Source of the DNA: Plutella xylostella
Lineage: Eukaryota; Arthropoda; Insecta; Lepidoptera; Plutellidae
Assembly (NCBI RefSeq): GCF_932276165.1
Contig: NC_063997.1
Span: 7,512,001 to 7,576,000 of the forward strand
Length of the DNA stretch: 64,000 nucleotides
Reading direction: 5' to 3'
Made by a program: the position numbers and the translations under genes. Below, one piece after another: positions 10,135-19,053 of this stretch. Position 1 is the stretch's first letter. Each line of letters starts with the position of its first letter. The notes under the pieces were generated by a model, which did not search any database, was not told the origin of the DNA, and worked only from the letters and a program-made list of their open reading frames with translations.

Positions 10135-11056
10135 GGCTGTACGTATTTAGTGCAACTTCATACTCTCTGATTTTATGTATGGTCTATTGAAACTATCTTT
10201 TAATTATTTATCATCTTCATATCTAATCACGGGGACAGCAATTTTACCGAGGCAAGTACTTCCCTCCCTGCCTATTGAAGATGATGATTATGTTAGTTTA
10301 GTGTAGATAACTGAGATCAACCTACCGTCTCGAGGGTAACTCTGCCTTAACAAAAATAGCGATACATCGTTCAACGAGGCAGAGACTAGCTTAGCGCAGC
10401 TGTGCTCCGAGACTTCGTTTCGTCGTAATCTAGAATAGCCTTTCGTTCGTTGTCTGCGCATGTGGGTGGGTCACGACTGGCGACGACGGCGGCGGCGGTG
10501 TGGCGCAAGGCCGCGTTATCAGATAACGTAGAAGCCACCATTTGTCAATGGTTATCGATGCAGATCGCGGCCAGCTACAATAACATAAAGAAATACTTAG
10601 ATCTTTTATCAATCAGTAAATGTAGCTTAATTATGGCATAACTGAGGGTCAGTCGCTCAGTCCGGTAAATCCTACACTTACAGCGACAGGGATTTTGGTT
10701 CAAATACCTACAATCCATGCATCGAGTTGTCTCCTTGGTTTTGAGTAGGTACTGTATAGTATATCGTCCTTTTATGTTTATTAGTTCGAGGTTCAAGGAA
10801 AATATTCCTCTCGGTTGGATAATTTTGAATTCTGGTAAGAGCGTCTCTTTCACGATTCATCCCATTTCATAATACTTAGGTACCTATTTATGAAGGAATT
10901 AGGTAAGTAGGTATAGTGCTAATAATCCTTTGCTACTCCATATCCGCCTAAGCACATTTTTTATGTCCAGCGTCCAGCTACCTATTTGTTGGTACTAACA
11001 AAAACCACCTACACTCATTGAAATTTGCATGTGACTAACCGTGGGAAAATAGGTAG
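10135..11056. other. Non-coding, GC-richer patch at 10430-10570
   Basis: No supported gene. A locally GC-rich patch (ggcgacgacggcggcggcgg...) stands out at 10470-10575, but no splice-bounded exon can be defended. The rest is AT-rich. Confidence 0.35.
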
Positions 11057-11224
11057 TCGATGTATTTGCGTCGTCGACCAAATGATGTCCTAACTTCCTC
11101 AATCGTAGGTCGGTTTAACTATTAGATTCCTATGTTTGATACTCAATAATCCATGATCATACTCGTATGAAACATAACTCCATGAAGTTAGGACATCATT
11201 TGGTCGACGACGCAAATACATCGA
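11057..11224. mobile_element. Small MITE with perfect 41-bp inverted repeats
   Basis: Bases 11057-11097 and 11184-11224 are exact reverse complements (outer sequence tcgatgtatttgcgtcgtcg). The ~86-bp loop has no coding content. The single strand would fold into a long hairpin. No unambiguous target duplication was identified. Confidence 0.8.
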
Positions 11225-12073
11225 TTGTACCTCACTAGTCACTAGGTATAGTACCTCCCTACCACCAGGGGTATCGGTATTGCCGGTGGTGGTGGCTCTG
11301 AAATGGGGAATACTTCTTACAATACCTACTTACTTAGGTAAGTACTCTTATCTGCCACTAGGGTCTGGCCAGGAGAGTTACTGTAGCTTTACAAAATAAT
11401 ACGAACCAACAAAAGGCGTCATGGAATCGGATGGGTTTATTATAACTACGATAAGTCGTTGACCGTGGTTAGCGTAGCATCTTTCAGAAACTAAGTTTTC
11501 CGTATTTAAATTAAGTAATAGTAACAAATTAGTAGGACCGGAAGAATTGGCGTACAAATAAGGAGGCCTATACCCAACAGTGGGCGATAGAAGGTTGATG
11601 ATTATGATGAACAAATAGGTAAATAGATAAAGTTATAATTGATGGCAAGAATATTTACCTAAGTACCTACGGAAGCCTTCGTGAGTGAGTCCAAGCCGGT
11701 CGGTTTTTTTTTTCCTTCGTTGCTCTTACAGAATTTCCATAGTTCGTTAATAAGCCTCTACTGTCTAACTAAATAGCGGTACTTTTGCATCAACGTACGT
11801 AACTATATAATACTTGTCTTTTCTATAACCTCATTAGAATTTTCCTAGACCTAGTCAGCAATATAGGGGGAAATGGGTGAAGTTATGAGAATTGCGAGTG
11901 TTAGGTAGTAATTTGGATCTAGCTTGAGTTATTTATTGCGTCTGCAGCAGTCTACTTCCATTAGTATTTAATGTGTTACATTTTAAGTAATGTTACCTGT
12001 AGGTATTTAATTTACGTGTTACATGCCAATATTACGAGACATTTGAATTGAGGCGAGCCTCAATCTAACGATA
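11225..12073. other. Non-coding, with a LINE/SINE tail-like motif
   Basis: No gene seen. At 11560-11610 the words aggcctatacccaacagtgggcgatag and gttgatgattatgatga form the dispersed lepidopteran retroposon 3' tail (family form: gaggcctatgcccagcagtggg). The remainder is AT-rich. Confidence 0.5.
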
Positions 12074-12075
12074 TA

Positions 12076-12308
12076 CACTCACGGGCAATGAAAAGATTCC
12101 ACTGAGAAAAGCAAGAAATTACTCCTAAACGGAAAAGGCTAGCTTAATGACGCCTTCTGCAACATTGAAGTACATTTAACAGAGCATCAGGATGTTACCA
12201 ACTAATAACGGTAATATTTTGTTCAAATTATAAATTAAATATTGGGAAAAAATTAAGTCGTTTGGAGTCGGTATTTTGTAAGTGGAACTTATTCATTGCC
12301 CGTGAGTG
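12076..12308. mobile_element. Mariner-type MITE (cactcacgggcaatga ends)
   Basis: The terminal inverted repeats (cactcacgggcaatga, then a mismatched stretch and ttccac) are flanked by TA on both sides. A diverged copy lies in opposite orientation near 41665-41870 and shares the internal block acggaaaaggctag.ttaatgacgc. No open frame is present. The TA duplication points to Tc1/mariner mobilisation. Confidence 0.75.
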
Positions 12309-12310
12309 TA

Positions 12311-12983
12311 GTAGTAGTGGATTATTCCATGGATGACTGCCAAGAAAGTTTCAGCTCCAATAACATACCTAATAACTAAGTATTCATAGCTACCTCAGTA
12401 ACTTAAAAAAACCGACCTAGAGCGTTTCGGACACACACATGAAAGGGTTCCGTAGGTAGGTACATTTAGTTAGTAATTAAGTATGTTATGATTCAGAGTC
12501 CGCTATAGTTTTCGTTGAAGTAATTTCAATTTCCTTGGAAATACAGCACACTTTTTTCAGAATTATTGTACTTATTAATAGTATTTCAAAAGTTAAGTTG
12601 CGCCAGACGCCCTAATTTTAACTTTGTATCCCGTATCTTCCTAGTGTTCCATTTTTCAAACGGTTACTTTGTTAATTTTTTTCTCGAATTTTTTAACGTA
12701 TCTTTAAATTAATGCTTTTATATTGGTATTACTGGCATTACTAGCTGTTATTTGAATAAAATACATTTCACTTCGCGCGGTTGAAAACGCGGTAAAACCT
12801 AAATTTATTTTGAAGTTTTAAGTGAAAATTATGGCAAAAATAAAAACGTAAGTAATTATGATGTCTACATTAGACTAGTGATAATTTAGGTTTTATACAC
12901 ATTCTATAATATTGTTATATCATGTCATAATACATATTTAGAAAAAAATATGAAAAATTGTGGCTTTATGTAAGTTTTTATGT
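12311..12983. other. Non-coding AT-rich DNA
   Basis: No gene seen. A fragment at 12410-12460 (accgacctagagcg...aagggttccgta) looks like a decayed end of the 'ggttccgta' lepidopteran repeat. Confidence 0.4.
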
Positions 12984-13125
12984 ACCGTTCCATTATTGGA
13001 GCAGTAGGAACATACAAGTCGTAATCTTTATACATTAGGATTTTTACTTCATCAGTATGTCCTTGTAATTATGATATTATTTTATAGCAGATTGAATGTG
13101 AATTAGATAATCTCTCAGTTGGAAT

Positions 13126-13301
13126 AAGATGACGACTTGTTCGCGGCTGATATTTTCATCACACCTCCTGACAAATGCCAAAATAGTGACAAAGACAGCG
13201 GTTACGAAGAGTTTGCAAGTATAAAAAATTTCTCTAGACATCAGTTACTGGCAAAAGCTGAACTCTGGGTCACCAGATCGTCTCAATCTGAGTCTAGGAT
13301 A
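13126..13301 (+). pseudogene. piggyBac-like transposase N-terminal fragment
   Basis: The reading begins DDDLFAADIFITPPDKCQNS and contains DKDSGYEEFASI and QLLAKAELW. It matches the acidic N-terminal layout of PGBD-like proteins (I.PPD...SD.DSGDE, then QLLA.AE). It stops where the SINE target duplication begins. The DDD catalytic core is missing. Confidence 0.6.
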
Positions 13302-13628
13302 GCGGTGGGAGCGGTGGCAACTCAGTCGGGTAAGCGCCCGCTTCTAACTCCAGAGATGCGGGTCTGAATCCCGGCGCTGACATGTACCAATGAGTTCTTT
13401 GAATTGTACTATGGATACCATCGCTCTTACGGTGATGGAAAACATCGTGAGGAAACCTGCATAGTGATCTAGATTTTGCACATCTAGATATGCACTCCAG
13501 CACCAACCCACAGTGGACCGATGGATGGACGTGGTGGGAAATGGTCCAAGCTTGAGAAGGCACTTTAGACCTTGGGGATATGCACAATGGTTCCACTCGA
13601 GAGAGCCAGGTGCTACTTTGGTACTAAC

Positions 13629-13769
13629 TGTGGTGTTTGTATATCAGGTAGTTGTAGAAACTATGAGACTATTATAAGAGGGTAGGTTTTTGTGTCGTGT
13701 TGCATTCTTGAATAAACGGCCATACAAGACAGTCGCGTTCTATTATTCACCCTTACCTAATATATTACA
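13629..13769 (+). repeat. 5' LTR of the Mag-like element (141 bp)
   Basis: It starts TGTGG and ends TTACA, and is identical base for base to 18386-18526. CTAAC directly precedes it (13624-13628) and directly follows the 3' LTR (18527-18531), a 5-bp target duplication as usual for Ty3/gypsy elements. Confidence 0.95.
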
Positions 13770-13770
13770 G

Positions 13771-13785
13771 TGGCTAACGAGGATA
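13771..13785 (+). other. Candidate primer-binding site
   Basis: tggctaacgaggata begins two bases after the 5' LTR and starts with TGG, the complement of a tRNA CCA end. In Mag elements the primer is thought to be a serine tRNA. The exact tRNA cannot be assigned here. Confidence 0.5.
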
Positions 13786-13823
13786 ATTACCAGTGTTAAT
13801 TGCGTGCATTATCAAGATTCACA

Positions 13824-16800
13824 ATGTCTATCGGTCGAGTCGGTGAATTCGATGTGAAAAACGGTACGTGGTCGTCATACGTGGACCGGATAAATATGTA
13901 CTTTAAAGTGAACAATGTGGGTGAGAACTTGAAATTACCGACTTTAATTGCCGTGATGGGGGACGAGGCATATGAGTTGCTGGTAAATTTAGCGAGCCCT
14001 AAAGTACCAGCGGATATAACATATGAAGAGGCGGTGAAACTGTTGGAAAATCACCTCCAACCTGCCCCATCGGTGCTAGCGGAACGGTACCGGTTTCGTC
14101 AGAGGAGACAGAACGCGGGGGAGAATATAGCCGGGTACGTGGCGGAGTTAAAAAGGCTGTCACGGAATTGTCGTTTTAAAGACGGACTAAACGAAAACCT
14201 AAGGGACCAGTTCGTATGCGGCCTTCGCAGTGATGTGACACGGCAAAGGCTATTTGCCGAAGATGACGCAATAGTGTTCTCGGAGGCGGTGAAGATCGCC
14301 ACTTCTCTAGAAGCGGCGGAGCGAGACTCAGCCGCGGTCGAGGCAATGGGGCCACCACGGGAGGAGGCGCCGGGAGCAGCAGAGAGCGTCAACGTGCACG
14401 CGGTCAGCGTGCGGGGGAGCAACGAGGGCGGCCGAGGGCGCGGGCGTGGGCGCGCACCACGCGGCCGCGGACCACGTGGCGCGCCGGCGGGCGGCGGCGG
14501 CAGGGGCGCATACCTCCGACGCTGCGCCGGATGCGGCGCGGTGGACCACGAATATGCCAGCTGCCGGTTCCAGAGCTACGTGTGCAGTAGATGCAGGCGC
14601 ACGGGTCACCTGCGGCGCATGTGCCCCGAGCGTGACGAGCGGGCGGCGGGGCCGGCGGGCCGGGCGGCTCGCTACCCGCTGCACTACGGCGAGCCGGCTG
14701 AGGACCACGAGGAGGTGGAGGTCCAGGCGGACCAGCACTTGGACCAGGAGCTGCACCAGTTGTGCTTGAACGATTATAGGGCGGTGAGTTTGCCAATTAT
14801 TATAAATGGTCAGGTCATTCACATGGAAGTAGACACGGGGTCAGCCGTGTCATGCATAAGCAAACAGACCTATGATAATTATTTTAAACAGGAGCCAATT
14901 CAAGATATCGGTGTTAGTCTAAAGTTTTATGACGGCTCAAGAGTGAAACCTTTAGGAGTTATTAGGCCCGAGGTAGGTTACAACAATGTAAAGAAACAAT
15001 TAGAATTGTTTGTGATTGATAAAGGTACTACTTCTTTGTTAGGTAGACAATGGTTAGCTGAAATGAACATACAGGTTCCCAACTTCAAAAGTTTAAACTG
15101 TAACCGGGGGGAAAATGTAACGCACTTGAATAGTGAAATAAGTAAAATTCTCAACAGATATAAGGAGCTGCTGAGTGGCGGACTGGGCCGCTTCACGGGC
15201 GGCGCGGCGCGGCTGCGCGTGCGCGAGGGCGCCGTGCCCGTGTTCCAGCGCGCGCGGCCGCTGCCCTACGCGCTGCGGGAGCGCGTGGACCGCGAGCTGG
15301 ACGCCATGCTCCGCGACGGCGTCATCGAGCCCGTCGACTGCTCCGAGTGGGCGTCACCGCTGGTCGCCGTCAATAGAGCGGATGGTGCGTTGAGAATTTG
15401 TGCCGATTATAAAGCCACGTTAAACCCCGCCTTACTGGTAGATAGGTACCCGTTACCTAAAATAGATGATGTAATTGTCAGAATGAGTGGGTCAATGTAC
15501 TTCTCTAAGATCGATTTATCACAGGCCTACAATCAGGTTGAGTTGGATGAGACTAAATTCTATACAGTTATAAATACGCACAGGGGTCTGTTTAGGTACA
15601 ATAGGCTCGTATACGGATTAGCGTCTAGTGCCGGTATATTTCAAAGAATTATGTGCAATTTATTGCAGGGTATTCCTAATGTCGAGATATTTTTGGATGA
15701 CGTCATCATAGGCGGGAGAACAAAAGAGGAACACTTATCCGCGTTAGAAACGGTTTTCCAAAGGTTGCATCAAAGTGGATTTAAGTTAAAAAGAAGTAAA
15801 TGCGTTTTCTTGGTAGAAGAAATCAAATATTTAGGCTATGTATTGTCACGGTTCGGGGTTAGGACAGATCCAGAAAAGGTAGAAGCTATTACTAAAATAC
15901 CTAGACCTAACAATGTTTCCGAGGTGCGGTCGTTCTTAGGTTTAGTTAATTTCTATGCCAAGTTTGTTCGAAACATGAGCGCGAAGTTGGTACCTTTATA
16001 CGAACTGTTGAAAAAGGGGAAACAATGGGTATGGTCAGCTGAATGTGAAAATGCATTTAATGAGATAAAGATGTTGCTAAGCGGGGCGGAGGTACTAGCG
16101 CATTACGATCCTCACAAACAGCTAATCGTGACGTGCGACGCGAGCGCGCGCGGGGTGGGGGGCGTGCTGAGCCAGCCCGGGCCGGACGGCCGCGAGCGCC
16201 CGGTCGCGTACGCGTCGAGAACACTTACCGACGCCGAGAAAAATTATTCACAGATTCATCGGGAGGCTCTGGCTATTATTTTCTGTATGGGTAAATTTCA
16301 TCAGTATATCTATGGTAGGCGTTTCGTTTTGCGCACCGATCATAAACCATTAGTATCAATCTTCGGTCCTAACACGGGAATACCGGCCATGGCAGCTAGC
16401 CGTATGCAAAGATGGGCAATTATTTTGTCAGCTTACTCATACGATATTGAATATGTACGCACTAATGATAATGGGGCTGACGGGTTGTCTAGACTCCCGG
16501 TTAAGTTGTCGGAAAAACGTACAAACACGGTTCCAGAACAAACATATTTTCATTTCGTACAGGATGCGCTTTTGTTAAATCATAATGAGATTAGGTGTCT
16601 TACTAGGCGGGATTCAATTTTATCAAAGGTAATCGAGTATATTAGGAACGGTTGGCCGGACACTTGCGAGTCCAGGAATTTGCAACCATATTACAATAGG
16701 CGTACGGAACTATACGAAGAATTAGGTACGGTAATGTGGGGTCACAGGGTTGTAATACCAGAGCTATGCAAAGCTAGAGTGTTAGGTATGCTGCACGAAC

Positions 16801-17969
16801 CACACATGGGGATAGTGAAGTCGAAGGCACTGGCGCGCAGCTACGTGTGGTGGGCCGGCGTGGACGAGGACGTGGAGCGCATGTGCCGGCAGTGCGCCGT
16901 GTGCGCGGCGCAGGCGGACGCGCCGCCGCGGCACGCTCCGCGCCCGTGGCCGTGGCCCCATAGCCCGTGGTCTAGGGTACACGTCGATTTTTTGGGTCCT
17001 ATATATGGGAAGTTATATCTAGTCGCGGTGGACGCTATGAGTAAATGGATCGAGGTGTTTAATGTACCTAGCACGGTAGCAAAATGTACCATTGATAGGT
17101 TATCCGAGTTATTTAGTCGCTTCGGCATAGTTAGGCAACTGGTATCAGATAATGGGCCCCCTTTCACTAGTAGCGAATTTAAACAATTTACAAATAGCAA
17201 CGGTATCGAACATATTTTTACGGCTCCCTACCACCCGGCGTCTAACGGGGCGGCGGAGAATGCTGTTAAAACAATAAAATCGGTTATCAAAAAGGCGGTG
17301 CAGGAAAAACAAGACATAGATAAGGCGTTAAGGACGTTTCTGATGTACTATAGAAATACCGAACACTCAACGACTGGGGAAACTCCAGCTACTTTGTTGC
17401 TAGGCAGGCGGATACGTACGCGGTTAGATATGTTGAAACCGGACAGGTTAGGTCGTGTACAGAGGGCTCAACAAAATCAAAAAATAGCCGCCGGGGGAGT
17501 AGTTAGAGAGGTTAATCAAGATGAGCTAGTCTGGTATAGGCAATATCTAAAGGGGGAAAAGTGGTGTCCAGGTCAGGTGGTTAGTTGTGTAGGTCCTAGT
17601 AACTATACGGTTCGAGATAGGAATGGGGTACTTGTTCATAAACACATAGACCAGTTAAAGGTGCGGAACAGTAGGCGATCTCTCGCGTGTCCTACACCCA
17701 ATAGTATCGGCCTAAATTCTCAACCCCAAACGACTAATGACTTGGGGCCACCGGGGTCGCCTGCCTCGGGTGCGGCGGGCTCGGCGGGGTCGCCGCGGGC
17801 CGCGGTCGCCGGCGCGCGGGCCGCCGCTGCCTCTAGCCCGCGCTCGGAACCATCATCATCATCACCATCCTCGCCGGAGTGGCACTTCGCCTCTCCGTCC
17901 GTGGCGCCGCCCAGTCCGCGCCCAATTAGAAAATGTAGAATAGATAAGAAAATAAATTATAAGATTTAG
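13824..17969 (+). CDS. Mag-type Gag-Pol polyprotein
   Basis: One frame of 1381 residues from ATG 13824 (the frame is open further upstream, but this is the first ATG). Gag comes first. An Arg/Gly-rich stretch and two Cys/His knuckles follow near residue 235-275, the second a classic CX2CX4HX4C. The aspartic protease has VDTGSAVSCIS (~335). RT has YFSKIDLSQAYNQ and FLDDVI (~620). RNase H has TCDASARGVGGVL (~770) and RTDHKPL. The integrase has an HHCC finger (~990-1030) and the D,D,E triad (VDFLGP ~1053; SDNGPPF ~1108; NGAAENAVK ~1143). Patches of very high GC (14400-14700, 15180-15360, 16840-16960, 17750-17930) contrast with AT-rich pol. It drives replication and integration of the element. 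Confidence 0.95.
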   Translation: MSIGRVGEFDVKNGTWSSYVDRINMYFKVNNVGENLKLPTLIAVMGDEAYELLVNLASPKVPADITYEEAVKLLENHLQPAPSVLAERYRFRQRRQNAGENIAGYVAELKRLSRNCRFKDGLNENLRDQFVCGLRSDVTRQRLFAEDDAIVFSEAVKIATSLEAAERDSAAVEAMGPPREEAPGAAESVNVHAVSVRGSNEGGRGRGRGRAPRGRGPRGAPAGGGGRGAYLRRCAGCGAVDHEYASCRFQSYVCSRCRRTGHLRRMCPERDERAAGPAGRAARYPLHYGEPAEDHEEVEVQADQHLDQELHQLCLNDYRAVSLPIIINGQVIHMEVDTGSAVSCISKQTYDNYFKQEPIQDIGVSLKFYDGSRVKPLGVIRPEVGYNNVKKQLELFVIDKGTTSLLGRQWLAEMNIQVPNFKSLNCNRGENVTHLNSEISKILNRYKELLSGGLGRFTGGAARLRVREGAVPVFQRARPLPYALRERVDRELDAMLRDGVIEPVDCSEWASPLVAVNRADGALRICADYKATLNPALLVDRYPLPKIDDVIVRMSGSMYFSKIDLSQAYNQVELDETKFYTVINTHRGLFRYNRLVYGLASSAGIFQRIMCNLLQGIPNVEIFLDDVIIGGRTKEEHLSALETVFQRLHQSGFKLKRSKCVFLVEEIKYLGYVLSRFGVRTDPEKVEAITKIPRPNNVSEVRSFLGLVNFYAKFVRNMSAKLVPLYELLKKGKQWVWSAECENAFNEIKMLLSGAEVLAHYDPHKQLIVTCDASARGVGGVLSQPGPDGRERPVAYASRTLTDAEKNYSQIHREALAIIFCMGKFHQYIYGRRFVLRTDHKPLVSIFGPNTGIPAMAASRMQRWAIILSAYSYDIEYVRTNDNGADGLSRLPVKLSEKRTNTVPEQTYFHFVQDALLLNHNEIRCLTRRDSILSKVIEYIRNGWPDTCESRNLQPYYNRRTELYEELGTVMWGHRVVIPELCKARVLGMLHEPHMGIVKSKALARSYVWWAGVDEDVERMCRQCAVCAAQADAPPRHAPRPWPWPHSPWSRVHVDFLGPIYGKLYLVAVDAMSKWIEVFNVPSTVAKCTIDRLSELFSRFGIVRQLVSDNGPPFTSSEFKQFTNSNGIEHIFTAPYHPASNGAAENAVKTIKSVIKKAVQEKQDIDKALRTFLMYYRNTEHSTTGETPATLLLGRRIRTRLDMLKPDRLGRVQRAQQNQKIAAGGVVREVNQDELVWYRQYLKGEKWCPGQVVSCVGPSNYTVRDRNGVLVHKHIDQLKVRNSRRSLACPTPNSIGLNSQPQTTNDLGPPGSPASGAAGSAGSPRAAVAGARAAAASSPRSEPSSSSPSSPEWHFASPSVAPPSPRPIRKCRIDKKINYKI

Positions 17970-18385
17970 TTATTCATAGTTGAGTAAGTACTTATAAGTT
18001 AAACGATGTTGGGTGATGGGAATACTAATAATTAGGTATAAATAAAATTATAAGTGCCGAGAATGATTACACTATAAAAAGTGGATTGAAATATGTAACG
18101 AAAGTGATAAGGATGTTGTACTCGCTAATTGCATTAATGGGGGTTTAAGATGTAAGATGTAAGATTTTTTTGGAGTTGTTATTTAAGTAAGTACCTATTT
18201 GTCTCTGCAAAGTAGCGATAGCATTGAAAGGTTATATGATGTTAATTTTGTTGTCTATTAAAGTCTGTTAAGCTTAGCTTGTTTCCTAGACTTGTGATAG
18301 GTGAATTGCTGTTGAATTTTATATATCTACTTTGTCATTTAAGGAAATGTTTAGTAGTTGTTAGGGTTAATTTAGTGTGGAGGAA

Positions 18386-18526
18386 TGTGGTGTTTGTATA
18401 TCAGGTAGTTGTAGAAACTATGAGACTATTATAAGAGGGTAGGTTTTTGTGTCGTGTTGCATTCTTGAATAAACGGCCATACAAGACAGTCGCGTTCTAT
18501 TATTCACCCTTACCTAATATATTACA
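18386..18526 (+). repeat. 3' LTR of the Mag-like element (141 bp)
   Basis: Identical to the 5' LTR. A polypurine tract (gtgtggaggaa) ends at 18385. An AATAAA is present inside the LTR (gaataaacggcc, about 18467), plausibly the polyadenylation signal of the element RNA. Confidence 0.95.
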
Positions 18527-18769
18527 CTAACACCCCCACAGAGAATAGAATAGTATAGTCTAGGGTATCGAAGAAGCTTGTAGAAAATTAAGAACAAGTG
18601 GAACCAACATCTTCCACATCGTCAGTGACGCAGCCTCCACAGCCTTTATCATCGTCGACGGTAACACAGGCTCAGCGCCAGCCCCCTCCAAAAAGAAAAA
18701 GTAGAACTCACAAGAGAGTGAAGGTTTCTAGATATTCCAGAAAAAGCTGAGAAGGAGTACCGTGAACCA

Positions 18770-18850
18770 GATTTCCTGGAAAACCCAGTGCATCAAATGT
18801 AATGTTGCTTTACATTACCAAATGCTCTTTTCTTTTTCATACTCAATAAC
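18770..18850 (+). pseudogene. piggyBac-like transposase C-terminal Cys-rich fragment
   Basis: One frame reads SWKTQCIKCNVALHYQMLF, matching the C-terminal zinc-finger end of PGBD/piggyBac-like transposases (TQC.KC.V.LH...CF..FH). The neighbouring frames contain stops and the catalytic core is gone. Confidence 0.55.
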
Positions 18851-19053
18851 ACATCCAATTATGTATTTTTACGTAATAATTATAAGATTTAAATAATATG
18901 TTTGTTTATTTCTTTTCTCTATCTATTTTTTAACTTCGTACAATTAATAAGAAAGTGAATACAATCGTTTTATTTCCCAACGAAATCCATAGCCACTAAC
19001 AGTATCTTACATGTATGTATGTATATTCCTACTGTTCCATTATTGGAACGGTT

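Larger units (their letters stand above)
13629..18526 (+). mobile_element. Intact Mag-lineage Ty3/gypsy LTR retrotransposon
   Basis: A 4898-bp element with identical 141-bp LTRs, a CTAAC duplication, a primer-binding candidate at 13771-13785 (tggctaacgaggata), a purine-rich tract before the 3' LTR (gtgtggaggaa, ending 18385) and one uninterrupted gag-pol frame. Very short LTRs and gag and pol fused in one frame fit the Mag clade first described in Bombyx. No envelope frame is present. Identical LTRs mean the insertion is young in evolutionary terms. Confidence 0.95.
13302..18556 (+). mobile_element. tRNA-derived SINE, split by the Mag element
   Basis: The 5' part (13302-13628) starts with a tRNA-like head: an A-box-like stretch around 13313-13335 and a B box ggtctgaatcc at 13361-13371. 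A lepidopteran SINE body follows (atcgtgaggaaacctgcat, ggttccactcgagagagcc). The 3' part (18527-18556) carries a GAATA-type tail, as does a partial copy at about 42420-42553. Direct repeats agtctaggata (13291-13301) and agtctagggta (18557-18567) flank the reunited SINE as its target duplication. The Mag element sits inside the 3' region. Confidence 0.8.
12984..19053 (+). mobile_element. piggyBac-like element remnant, interrupted by SINE and Mag element
   Basis: A 33-bp inverted repeat with four mismatches (accgttcca..., 12984-13016; complement at 19021-19053) brackets two coding-like fragments. The left one is an acidic N-terminus (13126-13301) and the right one a Cys-rich C-terminus (about 18770-18850). 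Both resemble PGBD/piggyBac-like transposases. The element was split by a SINE, itself split by an LTR retrotransposon, so only ~490 bp of the original remain. The true ends and the TTAA target were not found; the repeat may be subterminal. Confidence 0.6.

Noticed and set aside
10450..10641. Host exon in a GC-rich patch
   Set aside because: No convincing splice sites, no recognisable protein family and no neighbouring exon.
14328..14822. Long minus-strand and alternate-frame ORFs opposite Mag gag
   Set aside because: They arise from the GC-rich Arg/Gly region of gag-pol; the plus frame has all the known domains.
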